The notes under the pieces: generated by a model | Told to the model about the DNA's origin: nothing | Database searches by the model: none | What the model saw: only the letters and a program-made list of their open reading frames with translations | Position numbers and translations under genes: made by a program | Source of the DNA: Xylaria sp. FL1777 | Lineage: Eukaryota > Ascomycota > Sordariomycetes > Xylariales > Xylariaceae | Direction: 5' to 3' | Assembly (NCBI GenBank): GCA_022578965.1 | Contig: MU400518.1 | Span: 310,001-374,000, forward strand | Length of the DNA stretch: 64,000 bases | Shown: one piece after another, positions 12,901 through 25,120 of the stretch | Layout of the letters: every line of letters starts with the position of its first letter | Position numbering within the stretch: position 1 is the first letter of the stretch

Positions 12901-15011
12901 TAATCCTTTTACCTTTTTCCTTTTTCCCTGCAATTCTCAATGTTTATTCTAGTCCTTTCGCTAGGTCGGGGGTACTATATATAAGACTGAGATAAATGCT
13001 ATGTGTGGCTATATAGGCACAAGTGTTATTGAAGAAAAACTCAGAATTTGTCATGAGATTATCTAGAGCCACTTCGGGGGTTAAAACCCATTTATTGCTC
13101 TGCCATAATTGCTAAGACTCAAGGCTATAGGAAGAGCTGTTCGAACATGGCCTGAGATCAGAATGTCAATACACGATATAACACCTATTATGCATTATAT
13201 AAAGGGTGTGGTTGTACAGTGCTTGGGCCGGAGAGCGATGTGGACTGGACAGGATGGAGTGATGTGAAGTAATGAGAGATGAAGGAGGAAGAGAAACAAA
13301 AGGGGATTAAGCTGAGGTGAGAATTTCTTTTCTGGTCCAACTTACTCTACCTTTGTTTTATGTGTGAAGTCTTCCTTAAATATGATGACCAGCAAGGCAA
13401 AGTCATCTGCATTTATAAGTTGTCTAAGGCAATATTTTGGGCCAATAAGCTTCTACACCTCCTATCCTTCGTCGCACAAATACCATGTCCATTAATATTT
13501 ACGATTATGGGTGGGATTGAAGTTGTATTAGATAACTTTGGTGCTTAATTACACTCGATATTTCCTGCAGCAAGAGAATGCGATCAAAATTCCAAAAATA
13601 GTCCATCCAGACTATCTGAATTCCGTTTCACTACCACACTTAGCACATAGCCATTTTTCTTCTATTAATGACCAATAAGCTATTTCTGAACTCACTCTGT
13701 CTGAGTAGCGTCTGTCCCATGGGAAGGGCTCGAAAGTTAGTAAATTAGTATTAGTACGAACCCATCTCAACTACCGAGCCGCCACTACGATCAATTTAAT
13801 TACCCGTATCACAACATCTTTTGACACGCTTTTCTTTTGGCTGAGTTATCAATATTTCTACGAATGACCAGGCTAGTTAAAGCGTATGAATAATGTCAAT
13901 AACTGTAATAGTGTGGAAAGGTGTTATATCTGGGGCTCGGGGCAGAATTAATCTGCTCTCAGAAGAAGCATTTTTATCACAGCTAAGTTAATCAACTATC
14001 TGACATCCTTGCGCCACTTGGGTATTCGGACACGATGTATACTGTGAATGTATATATGTGATGCTCTAGCGATCTGCATAATAGGCGGTTCTCTTAGTAT
14101 AATGGATGTAATATCCTAAATGCATACCAGGCTGCTCTTACACTACCGGCTGAGTTATGGGTTCGGTCAGATGGGAGACAAGAGTGATGAGGATGCTCTA
14201 TTCCGGAAGAAATTCGTTTTTATAGTCTTCAAGGCGGAACTCCTGTTCAAGGAGTACTCAATCAATGCAAATAATTAAGGGCAAACGACACCCTGAACCA
14301 ACCCTTTCTCGTTTATCCCGACAGGGTCCTGAATCCCAGACTTCCACTAATAGTTCTTTTACTCGGAGGTGAGCACCAAACGGTAATAGTACGACCTCGT
14401 ATTACAGCTGAAAAAATATTAAAATATTATATTGCCCCTAATATGAACGTCGCCATGCTCTTGCATACTAGCATGGAGAGAAGTCGTTTTTACATCCTGA
14501 TGTACACCTTCGGTTAGGTATCTATTTCTATAGAATCAATTCGCTATGTCAATAGTAGGATTTTGCCCGTTAATGATGATGCATAACAACTCATATTGTT
14601 CGGAATAACTTGAGTACGAAGACTTTAACAAACCCGTTTTACTGTGAACAGCTTATAATATGCAACAAACATAGATGATTCTCTGCCGAGCCTCTACTAT
14701 GTCGGATGCGTCCTGTTTCTCGTAGATCTTTCATTTGTGTGGTGGTTTGCGGCGGGTCATTTACGCGGATATATATTGTTTATAATTGCCATTGGTCGCG
14801 TGAATATAGAGCCTCCTATCACCGCTTTGGCCGCAAGTGCCGTGCGGAGGAGCAAGGCTCCAAAGTACGGGCCATCTATTGAGCCGCCGGGGCAAATGTG
14901 GTTTATAGAGGACTTCTGAGTAATATACTTGTAATGCATCCCCCTCGAGCTGCTCAATCGGACTGCTACGCTCACCTGCAACTTCGTCTCTGACTAGGTA
15001 GCTGCTTCGAC

Positions 15012-16839
15012 ATGATGACAATCGGGAGCACTCTCCTGCTGCTCCCGCTCCTCGCTGGAGCTCGGGCAGCAGCCGTGCTACCTTCAGGTGGATATACATC
15101 AAAGATAGAAATGTAGGGTTTGATTCTTACTCTCTGGCTTTTTATCCTGCTTATACTGACCGATGAAATTCATTTAGCGTCCGTAATCCTGTCTATCCGC
15201 TCGATGTCGTCGACAAGCTGGAAGAGGCTACTATGCCTAAGATTGACGACTACATGACCAAGAAGATTTCGGCTGGCAAGAACAACAAATGTACACTGGA
15301 GACAGCGGCTGTACGGAGAGAATGGTTAGCCTCGCATTATGAGATTAGAGGTATCTTCCACACTAACATACATGAAAGGAGTGACCTCAGCGAGACGCAG
15401 AGACAGGAATATGTCGCTGCCATCAATTGCCTCACGAAACTACCTCCAAAGTCAGATAAAACCAGGTTTCCTGGAGCTCTGAGCCGATATGAGGACTTTG
15501 TGGCCTTCCACATGACACACGCCATGCAGCTACACGACAATATGCACCTCTTCGGCGCCCACAAATACTACGTCTGGCTTTTCGAGGAAGCGCTTCGTAA
15601 TGAGTGTGGGTACACTGGCTACCAACCCGTATGAAAGCTCCAACCCATAATATAGTAGGATACGAGTATTGACAGTATAATAGTACATGAACTACGATCG
15701 CTACGCGCAAGATCCATTTAACTCTCCGTTGCTGAATGGAAACGCTTCTAGCTTGGGAGGTAATGGTGCACCAGAACCAGCGTATAAGGGTATTGCCCAG
15801 CCCGGACGCACCCCAAACATCATCGCATCAGGCGGTGGTGGAGGTTGCGTCAAGCAAGGACCCTTCTCAGAGTTCGTTATCCATTTGCTACAAGCGGTCC
15901 TAGACATCTTTTTAATATATTGAGAAAGCATGACTGATAAAGCAACAGCATGATCGTCAGTCTTGGCCCAACTTCTATGGCAACAGGTGTCAACATCCCT
16001 AAGAATCCAAGAGCTGATGGCACTGGGTCGAACCCGCGCTGCTTGCGTCGGGACGTGGTGCGTATTGCCCAAAAAACCCCTTGCCTGACCCTTAACCCCT
16101 TCATCTCTCAAGAATCGGCAGGTTCTATTGGCTTGGACTTAGATAGCTGGACTGACACAATTTTGTGCATCCAGAATCGCAACGCGGCCATGGGCGCAAC
16201 GGCCGACCGTGCCTATAGCCTACTCACTAAAAACAATGACATGGACGGCTTCTACAACCAATTGCTTGGAACGCCGCCTCCTAAGAACGATCCCTACCCC
16301 TGGGGTGTAAGCTCTCCATTCTCATATGATTTCCGGCAAAGAATAATCGGAGCTAACGATTTGATATTAGATTCACACCGCGGGCCACTACATTGCCGCC
16401 GTCGACCCAGGCGGTGATCCGTTCACCTCTCCCGGTGACCCTCTCTTCTACTTTCATCATACTTCATTAGATCGACTTTGGTGGAGTAAGTAATTCCCGA
16501 AGTCATATTCTTCCCGTGCTGCCCACAGTAGAGTATAAAGGCACCGTAGTAGGCCAGATTCATGTTTTGAAGCTTCTAAAAGTGTCGAAGCCAATCAGAA
16601 TAGGCTTAAAATGACAATTACTGACCTCGAGTGTCATAGTTTGGCAAATGCAAGACCCTGCGAACCGCCTCTACGCCATCCCCTTTGTTGATATGAACAT
16701 GACAATGCCCATGAAACGTGCAGTGGACCCTCATAATGTTACGGTCGATATGGAATGGCTCGGCCCCCCAATTAAGCTTTTGGAGACGCATGACCAGCTT
16801 GGAGGAAACGGTGGAGCTTTCTGTTACGTCTATGTTTAG
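15012..16839 (+). CDS. Secreted tyrosinase (type-3 copper)
   Basis: Eight exons are inferred: 15012-15112, 15178-15324, 15379-15628, 15684-15871, 15949-16057, 16175-16306, 16371-16485 and 16640-16839, with every junction in phase, giving 413 residues. A hydrophobic leader (MMTIGSTLLLLPLLAG) is a signal peptide. CuA ligands are read as the His residues in FVAFH, MQLH and GAHKYY; CuB has IHTAGH and FYFHHTSLDRLWW. The core RNECGYTGYQP and the end of the catalytic domain (DPANRLYAI) fit fungal tyrosinases. The enzyme would oxidise phenols or catechols to quinones, in pigment or metabolite chemistry. Odd points are GAHKYY in place of the usual WHRY and PYMNY in place of PYWNY. There is no long C-terminal shielding domain. 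ATG at 15012 or 15015 could start translation. Confidence 0.9.
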
Positions 16840-17524
16840 TCCTGAGGAGACATACAATTGTTACGTATAGCTTGGTGCGTTTCTTTGGTCAGAAGAACCG
16901 TTTCAGATAGGTAAAAATGATGCAGATGAAGTTCTTATAACCGGCTGAAGCCAAACTGTGATTCTCATTGTTGTGCTACGAACCATATAATAAGCATTGC
17001 CCTGTGATACAGCAAGGAGGTAACATGCCTAATTTTATCAAAAGGGATTGGCTAGACCTCCCGAGAATGAGTCCTAGAACTACCCCTCCAATTGAGGAGA
17101 CTGGATGACTAGACTCTGAAGAAAACACTTGCTAGGCGGTAAGCTAGGTACATCTGATTCATACACAAACTTTTATTTAATGTTGCGTGAGATCTGGGTC
17201 AAGATGTTTTGGCTAAGCATGGACAAGGATAGTTCCGTGGACCTGGACTATAAACAACTTACTTAATATACTGTAACATAGTTATATGTAAATCCTCCGG
17301 TGTTTAAATGATCGTCGTCTAAAACATAACAATAACGGGAGTACCGGCATTTTGCGGAGTTCAGTGGAGTTTGCGGCACTCGGTACCAGATCCTAGGACC
17401 CTGCAAACTGTGCCTCTTACAAGACCATCGCAAATATTTAATACTCTCGTGTTCCCGCCATTCTTTGGCTTTAATCTTTAGGACCAGCAGCCCCTATCTA
17501 CCTACTAGGGACACATTGATCACA
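16840..17524. other. Tyrosinase/transesterase spacer
   Basis: Between two genes transcribed in the same direction, these 685 bases serve as tyrosinase 3' end and transesterase promoter. No gene or clear regulatory motif was found. Confidence 0.6.
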
Positions 17525-18962
17525 ATGGAAGAGATTGACAAGACCTTTCGCGAAGCCGTCGCAGATGGCCGAATCCACGGGGCTGTCTTACTTGCTAAGG
17601 ATCTTACAGGTTAGGGACTATAGCCGCCCATCACATCTGAGGCCGTAATTAAATGTCGATATAGGTAAAGTAGATATCTCGCGAAGCTATGGTGTACGTA
17701 GCCTACGCGAAGAGGACCCCGAGAAAAGGCCTCCGATGACGACTGATACGCCAATGCGCATCGCATCCTGCTCTAAATTCCTGACGTCCATTATGGTCCT
17801 CCAATGTGTCGAAAGGGGTCTTGCAAATCTCGACGAGAGTCTTGAGAGACTACTTCCAGAAGTTGCTGGCTTGAAAGTTCTCACAGGCTTTGACGATGCA
17901 GGTAATCCAATTGAGCGAGAGCCTAAGTCTCCTGTTCTCCTGAAGTACGCTACCTTGAAGGATGGGAGCTCGTTCTATTGAGATCACCGCTCACAACGTC
18001 TTACTTTAGGCACCTACTTTCTCATAGTTCTGGTCTCTGCCACACTTTAACATTCCCTCTCCTTCATAAATATCGCCAATGGCAGGGGCTAGCAATCGAT
18101 CAGGACTATGACAATCTTGACCAAAACTTCACATATCCTTTGCTCTTTGACCCGGGAACTGGATGGGCTTACGGCCCTGGCGTAGACTGGTGCTCGCGAC
18201 TGATCAAGAGAGCTAGCGGGATGTCTGCCGAGGAGTTTCTACAGAAACACATTGTCGAGCCCCTCGGAATTGGCTCCGACAACATGACCTTCGAACTAAC
18301 AAAACACCCTAACATGCAGGCGCGTCGCGGCGACATGACCATACGAGGTGAAGATAGATTTACAGCCCAATCTAAAAGTCCCAGCGCCGGGGTTCTAAAG
18401 TACCAAGATGAGAGCTACTGGCACGAGGATATCGAACCTCACGGAGGACAGAACATCTACACTTCCCCGGAACAATACATGAAGGTGTTGTGGAGTATTC
18501 TATCCAATGACGGAAAACTACTGAAGCCGGAAACACGGGAGCTTTTATTCAAACGAGCGCTTAGTCTTGAGGCGGAGAAGAGCTTCGACGATTACTGCGA
18601 ACAATTCAAGGCTTACGTGCCGGGCGTGCCAGTACCAATTGAAATTAAACACTCCTACAGCGTTGGGGGAATGCTGACCCTAGAAGATTGTGATGGAGAC
18701 CGCTGGCGTCGGGAGGGCAATTTGTCGTGGAGTGGGCTTCCCAATATTATCTGGGTAAGTGTTTGAGGACCCTCTAATGCCACTTACCTCGGGATGCTTT
18801 GAAAAGAAGGGAATATTCGCTAATTGATATGAATAGAATATCGATGAAAAAGCCGGGATTTGCTCCATCTGGGCCTTTCACCTCAAACCCTGGGGCGATC
18901 CCATCTGTATTGAATTGGGCACGAAGTTCGAGAAGGCGGCTTTTCTTATGCTGAAGCAGTAA
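17525..18962 (+). CDS. LovD-like transesterase (beta-lactamase fold)
   Basis: Four exons, 17525-17609, 17665-17944, 18010-18754 and 18837-18962, encode 411 residues, almost exactly the size of LovD-type acyltransferases. The catalytic S-x-x-K lies in IASCSKF (Ser63, Lys66), and the general-base Tyr is probably Tyr176 in GWAYGPGVDW, spaced as in LovD. KHLLSHSSGL is the conserved element re-formed by the second splice. The C-terminal segment (NIDEKAGICSIWAFH) is also typical. The family transfers acyl groups onto, or hydrolyses them from, small molecules and is common in fungal polyketide clusters. It lies 686 bp downstream of the tyrosinase in the same orientation, but no polyketide synthase is in the window, so a role in a cluster is only inference. 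No signal peptide is seen, so it is probably cytosolic. Confidence 0.9.
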
Positions 18963-19885
18963 TGTCAAATTGGTTAAGGAATTTGCCGATTCCCCTACTA
19001 CGACGAGTAGTAAAGCTAGCTTGAGACCAAAAAAGTTCAGGGGGTAATCTGGCGACAAAGCAGCTTTTAAACTATAACGACCATGGACACTGACTGGAAC
19101 TTTGCTAGCCTAGATCAGTTCTTACTATATCATATCTTCTCTTGCTAGAGAATTGATGCTGCAGTTATCATGTCTCCAGGTCTTACATGATTCATACGCA
19201 ATATGCGTAGGAAATCATTAAGAGTTCGAAGTGTAAGGATGCCCCTGAATACTGGTGAACGTAAACATACATGTCCGTATAGGTATGGCATGGCCGTGCG
19301 GTGACACTCTGGAAGAAACGTTCTCTCATAGCAGAACATGCCCCATCTCATAGTTTTCTAACATATCTTGTAAGGGGAGGCCCGAATCTTTGGAAAGGTG
19401 ATGGGTTATGGCAGGCTGGAGCGCCTCCCATGCTATCCGCTAATGTAACTATATGCAAATAGACCAGGCACTGGGCATTTCTGTATCTGGATGAAAAGCT
19501 AAATTTCGGTTTTGCTAGTTTCAACGCGAGCAGAGGCCGCTCGATCACATAAACTCTGACATACCTAAAGGTATGATCTGCTATGCGATTGCGGGGAGAG
19601 TAGGAACATTCCACCCTACTGAGATATCATATGATCCGTTAAATAGAATTTTGGTTGGCCATGTTACATATTGTTCTAATATCTTTTTGATTTGCAGGCA
19701 TGCATCTATAAGCCATGCCTACCTGGCATGAATCGAGCCTGATACAGCTGGCTATCTATCTGTATATCTACCCTCAACGTACATTGCCATGATTAGTAGT
19801 CGCCCAAACACTGGCCACCGTTATTCATCCACTCATGAATGCCTTGCCCTCTGAAGAGCTATATGTAACGATTATAACACAACGC
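18963..19885. other. Convergent intergenic region
   Basis: This spacer lies between the 3' ends of the transesterase (+) and acl2 (-). It contains only short frames without support, so it should hold two terminators/poly(A) sites and nothing else I can name. Confidence 0.6.
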
Positions 19886-21853
19886 TTAACCCTGAAACTC
19901 CGGAACTGTGTTTTGCTCCCATCGACCGGGGACGAGCGCCAAAGGTACAATACCTGACACGTGCATATCGGGGCCGAAGACATGAGCGTTAAGACCGAGT
20001 TCTTGGGTAGCAGCCTTCATGTTCTTCAGGCCTTCTTGCCAGTTAGGACCAGCACGTCGCACCCAGATTTGGACATTGTGTTCGATCAGTTGCTTGGCAT
20101 ACTCCCGGAGTGCACGAATGACACCCTTGAAAGTAGACGCAACGTTGGTGAAGTTGGCAATACCACCTCCAATAAAGAGAACTTTGCCTTTAGGAGACAT
20201 GGGAGCACGCAGCATAAGATCTAAAACAGTTCGAGCATAGTAATAGGTCTGCGACTCGGTGGGAGCACCGGAGTACTCGCCGTAGTTGGCCAGGTCATCG
20301 GCGAAGCCAGCCGAAGCGATGGCATCGGCATACACAACAGATGCACCACCACCAGCGACTAAGGTCCAGATGCGCCCATTGCCATTAAGGACGGTCAGCT
20401 TCAGTGAAGCACCGGTCTTTGCATCCATCTCGGCGATGTAAGCCTCTTCCTTGGAAAGTTCACGGCCGAATGGGGCAGGGAACTCCATTGGCGGACCAGC
20501 ATCAACGCTAACCTTGTCGCCAGCCGACGAAACGGCAGCGATGCCGAGATTGGCAGGCGACCGGGCGATTGCCCATTTCGCACCACATTCAAAGTCAGCG
20601 GTCTGATCTAGCTTGGCGGCTAAGTCTAGGAAGTGAACATCTGCAGAGGTGCCCTCTGCGTTGGGAATGACGACCAAGGGGTTAATCTCGAGGTAGGTGA
20701 ACTGGCAGTCGACGTATACTAGGGGAGGACGAATTAGTTATTGATCGAATAGCGGGCTATCCTTGAGGGAAACGAGGATAATATTTACTCACCGGCATAT
20801 AGACGGGTAATGAAATCGACTAGTACATTGTGAACGCCCTTAGGGACTTTGCCTAACAACGTACTCGCGATCTCCTCATTCGAAGGATATTCAGACAGGT
20901 CAACCGGGATGAGAAGCTTCTCAGCTTTAGCATCGACATCACCAACATCGACGCCACCCTCGTGGGTGAAGAGGATCCAATCGCCCTATGAGTGAACTAA
21001 TCAGCATCTTATCTCAATGTCCATGGAGCTTCGCAAAGCCAAAGCCATGTAATATGAGATTAGTCGGCGTAAAGGATGTGAGTCTCTTTTGGGTAATTCG
21101 GTAGGTGGTAGATAATCAAGTGGATGCGAGCTTGGTTGCAAGTGGTTTAGCCTCCGTTCGTCCGTCCATTGGGCTTCGGCTCAACACACTCCAACACATG
21201 GCATGCAACATAAATCGTTTGGCACCAATTACATTATCCCTCGTTTTGACTTTTCAGATCGTTTCATAGGCCTTTACCAAACAAAACTCTGGTTTTCTTG
21301 ATTCGCAACTTAATAGTGCCATCTCACCAGCCATGCACTTGCCGACTCGAATGGCGGTGACATCTTTCCTGCCAAAAAAAAGACCAAATGCATCGAATCT
21401 GGAGCAACTTACATCTCGAACAGAGTTGATGTTGATATAATATTCAGTGCCCTCCGGATGAGGCACAAAAGGCTCGACGAGGAACTGTCGAAGGACACCT
21501 TCTGTGTGCTCAACCTTTTGCACCTTGCCGGCCCGATCAGCAATCCAAGCCTTCGCATCAGGCCAACTCTTATTCAGAGCCAAGAGACCTGATTTTCCTC
21601 GCCTCTTGATAAGCTGATCAGGCTTAGCCACGAACTTGGCACCGCTCTGAAGAAGCCAAGGATAGGTGACCTCGGCCTGGTTGAGCACAGCATTGACGTC
21701 CGCATCCTCGGGGAAATAGAGGGAGGCGAGTCTTGGAGGGGGGTTGTGCTTTGTTGGCTTGGGAAGCGTGCTCGGCTTGATCACTGGCGCGCGAGTGAGA
21801 TGGTAGTTGATGATGGCCTTACCGTCGGCCTCGGAAATCGACTTGGCGGACAT
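19886..21853 (-). CDS. acl2: ATP-citrate lyase subunit 2 (ATP-grasp/citrate-binding)
   Basis: Exons 21853-21413, 20985-20793 and 20718-19886 give 488 residues, the normal fungal length. The protein carries the succinyl-CoA synthetase beta-like ATP-grasp region (for example [19 protein letters not shown] and [13 protein letters not shown], the latter formed by splicing) and the citrate-binding domain ([15 protein letters not shown]). With subunit 1 it forms cytosolic ATP-citrate lyase, which cleaves citrate with ATP and CoA to acetyl-CoA and oxaloacetate, feeding lipid synthesis, polyketides and histone acetylation. It is divergent from acl1 (start 25121), the arrangement known in other filamentous ascomycetes. 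The first intron, 427 nt, is unusually long for this window; splicing it restores SVRD-GDWILF, matching the family. Confidence 0.95.
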
Positions 21854-24800
21854 TGTGACCGAACAAGGGGATGTCTATGAGAATGAGGTACGTATGTGAA
21901 TTTCAATCTCTTCTAATGGCCCTTTATATGGCAGTATCTGAAGAAAGACAAGTGTCAGCTACGAATCGGCATGTGTAGTTCACGGCATGACATGGTCTGC
22001 TCCAGGAGATTGACAAGAATATCCATTGCTTGCCGAGAGCGCAATGCTACGTTTTGTCAAGGCGATTGACTAACCTATCGATCGACCTGTTCGCAATTGT
22101 CTTCTCAAGTGGGAATATTGAGATAGCGAAGTCACGATGCGAAGAGAAACTGTCCAAGCGGAAAGAAAAAGGTTAAACGGTCAAGCAAGCAGGCGGTGGG
22201 ATGGGATGGACGACGGTGGTGCAAGTGGCAGCAATTGAGCAGCAGAGCAAGCGAGCAAGCAAAACGAGCCAGGATGGAGATCCGATCCTACAAGAAAAGT
22301 TAGCTTGAACGAGCGCAAAAAAGCTTCCCACTGGTTGACGGGAAAGTAGTGCTCACTTGCTACCTATTTCCCCCTCTGCCCTGGACCCCTCCAAGACCCT
22401 TCCGAGCCCGCGTCTACTTAGCAGGTACCTACGGCACCACACCGATTCTTACAGGGCCTGTGTTTCGGGGCTCAACTTTTGGCTCCAGGCTGTTTCCTGA
22501 ACACTGCTTTGCTGGCGCTGCAGGTGGGATGGGGGGTATTCTAGGGGCTGCCACGCTAGTGCACTGCGGGCAAGAATTGGGTTGAAACGTGCAGAAGTCG
22601 AGTGTTTGGGGGCACGCTAAACCACGTACGGACTCCCGCAGACACAACCATTGGGGCAGCCTGGCTTCGACGGCGGATCACTCCGTCAGTTTTGCAGTCG
22701 GCTTCTCAGTCAGCCATGTACCGGTACTTCCCCAACATCCTCACAGCGCTCCTCCGTCTCAGCAGAGCCGGTCACCGACACGCTGGATTCTGTCCAGGCC
22801 CTCTAGCGCTTCGCACCGAGCCCCGGTGCCTGCCCTAGCCTAGCAAGTCGCACACCGCCCGATATCGTCTTACTGCTGAGCGTATCGTCCCCACCCGGCC
22901 ATTTCTGTTTTCTACTATTCGGTGGAGCTCATCGCATCTTCCGCCGGGAGCATGCCTATTTGACATTCTGAGTTTTTTTCGTCTCGGGCAATTCCAGTTC
23001 TGGCCAGGCAGTTTGATCTGCTAGATCGCTGGATGTTTCCTTCACCCGCCGTTGGGAATCTATATTCACAAGGGACGCTAGCCAGGCCAATGCTGCCACA
23101 CCTTGACCTGGTTGTTATCAGGTCTTACAGTTCATCTAGCTCTGCTTACTCTGAAAATCCTCTGGTGGTGTATGGCTATGACTTGCATTCGCCATGATAC
23201 TGTAATTCATCGGGCCAAGTGGCGCGTGACCATTTCCTGGGAAACCGATATGATCTCACCCGTCTTATATTCATCGTACACCACCAAACAGCCGGAACGC
23301 GGTCAAGTTGGCCGGCCCTATATCGGGCTTGCCCTATGGGGACCGTCCGTCCGGCGTACCGCAATCTTTCATGCATACAACTCCTAAGTATATCACCTAC
23401 CAGTATGTTTGGTGCAAGGGCATTCCCGCGTCGATCCAAACATGGACCGGACCACCAAAGGCGGCCCAAGGTGAATGGAAAGAATGAGTTCTAGTGAACA
23501 GGCGTGATAAGAACAGGCTGACTGAGTATTTGGGTTCTCTGGCATACCGGTACTTTCACCAACAGATTGTAGCAGCCGCTAACGAACCCAAAGGACAGTC
23601 TGTTGAAGAGGACCCGAGTACGAATTCGTACGAATTCGCTATAACTTACTAAGTGCTGTAACGGCTCGAGATTGAAGTAAATATCCAATCTATTCTGCTT
23701 ACGTGTTTTATGTGGGGATGGATTGGTGAACACCTAAAGTAGCAGTACCAGCCTGAATAGCCTACGGGGGTCCAAGTACTGCTGTACTTAGAGGGGTCCG
23801 ACGTGGGGCCGTCGGGGTCCGTGCTTTGAGGAAAGCGTTCTCGGGAGTCGGGTGTCGAAGACCGCTGCAGGTACTCAAGAGGTACCCCGAGCAGCAACAA
23901 ATGCCGTCTAGTCGTCCAAACCACCGCCGGGCCTGAAGATCAGGAACCCGAGCGATGGAATGGCGACCTTCTAAGTTGATGCAGATTGCCAAAATATTAC
24001 TATTCCGTTGTGCTCGCATTGGCGGGGCTTTGGAGTGGGGTCTATTCAACAGGTCCCACAGCAGGAAATTTACCCCAACTATTCCGATCTCGAAGGGTTT
24101 AGATCCCAACCAAACGACCTAGCTGTGCCACCTCAATCGTGCAAGCAGACACAATTATAGAGTATCCGAGACACCAAGGGGGCCTCGAGACGAAAGCCAC
24201 ATGCGAGCAAAAAAATAACAAGGCAGTCTGGTCAATTCCCTGCGGGAACAACATGACATTTCCAGCAGCTGAGGGGCAATTGGGATGGATGTTGGTGCTG
24301 ACGGATTATCTGTGATAAATTACCTGTTTCGGCAAGGTGGGTTGTCTATTTCCAGATTTCTACAGCTGTGTACCGGTACTTACCAGGTATTGTACACTAC
24401 TGCCTATGGTGTCCTTCACTAGAGCAGCTGCCCAGGATGTTCACAAGCATCCTCCATTATACTTTGCCTACCTAGACACCGCTAACGCAAAGTACCTAGT
24501 AGGTACCTCAGCAGCGTGCACTGAAGCTCCCCTCCCCTCAGCAAAAAGGTCAACATCTTCGGGCCTGGAAAGGCAAGGGAAAAAACCCCGGCCATCGCCA
24601 AAGCTCTCCGCCTCTGCTGGCTTATCCAACTCTTCGTTGCCCACTCTGTCCCATCTCAATTGCTCGACTTTCTTCGAGACCACTTCATCCTCTCCGCACT
24701 CACGACTCATATTCTTTGCTACACATCCATTTAGTTGGTATCAGTGTTGTACATAGCTGCGGCAACAGAGCCGACAGAGGACCTTCAAGAAGACATACAA

Positions 24801-25120
24801 GCTTGGTCACGGTATGTTATATCCCAGATGCAATTTATATTTCCTTCGCTCCGAATCGACGAGCACTCACCCACCGCCTCTGAATGTGCTCAATTGCTCG
24901 AGTCTACCTCTATTGTACAGCCTCGAGTGACGATGTTCGACTGGAGCGCCTTTCAAAATTGTCGATGAGCCGAAATTTTGAGAACCTGACGAACGCCAAG
25001 TTCTGACCGCCTCATCGTCCGGATAGCCTCAACTGTTGCCTTCCCAGAATAATTACACTGACGTAGAATTTGTGCAGCACCTATTATTCTCCACGGCTTT
25101 AAGGAAGAAGCGCATTCAAG
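21854..25120. promoter_or_regulatory. Divergent acl2-acl1 regulatory spacer
   Basis: The 3.27 kb between the two ATP-citrate lyase start codons contain no supported gene. As the subunits are needed in equal amounts, the spacer is probably a shared or paired promoter region plus long 5' leaders. Palindromic GTACGAATTCGTACGAATTCG-like sequence occurs near 23619-23640. C/T-rich stretches precede acl1. I cannot assign specific factor sites. Confidence 0.55.

Larger units (their letters stand above)
10677..15011. other. AT-rich gene-free region
   Basis: This 4.3-kb stretch between the permease and the tyrosinase is visibly richer in A and T than the flanking genes and has no supported coding sequence. 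It contains a polypurine minisatellite (about 12275-12350) and a 5S rRNA-like 3' half (12843-12900). The AT bias could reflect old transposon DNA altered by repeat-induced point mutation, but no element can be recognised. Confidence 0.6.

Noticed and set aside
14085..14165. tRNA-like segment (CTCTTAGTATAATGG)
   Set aside because: The start resembles a D-arm/A-box, but no consistent anticodon arm, T-arm or acceptor pairing follows.
16025..16040. B-box-like GGGTCGAACCC
   Set aside because: It lies in a tyrosinase exon encoding conserved residues, so it is coding rather than a tRNA.
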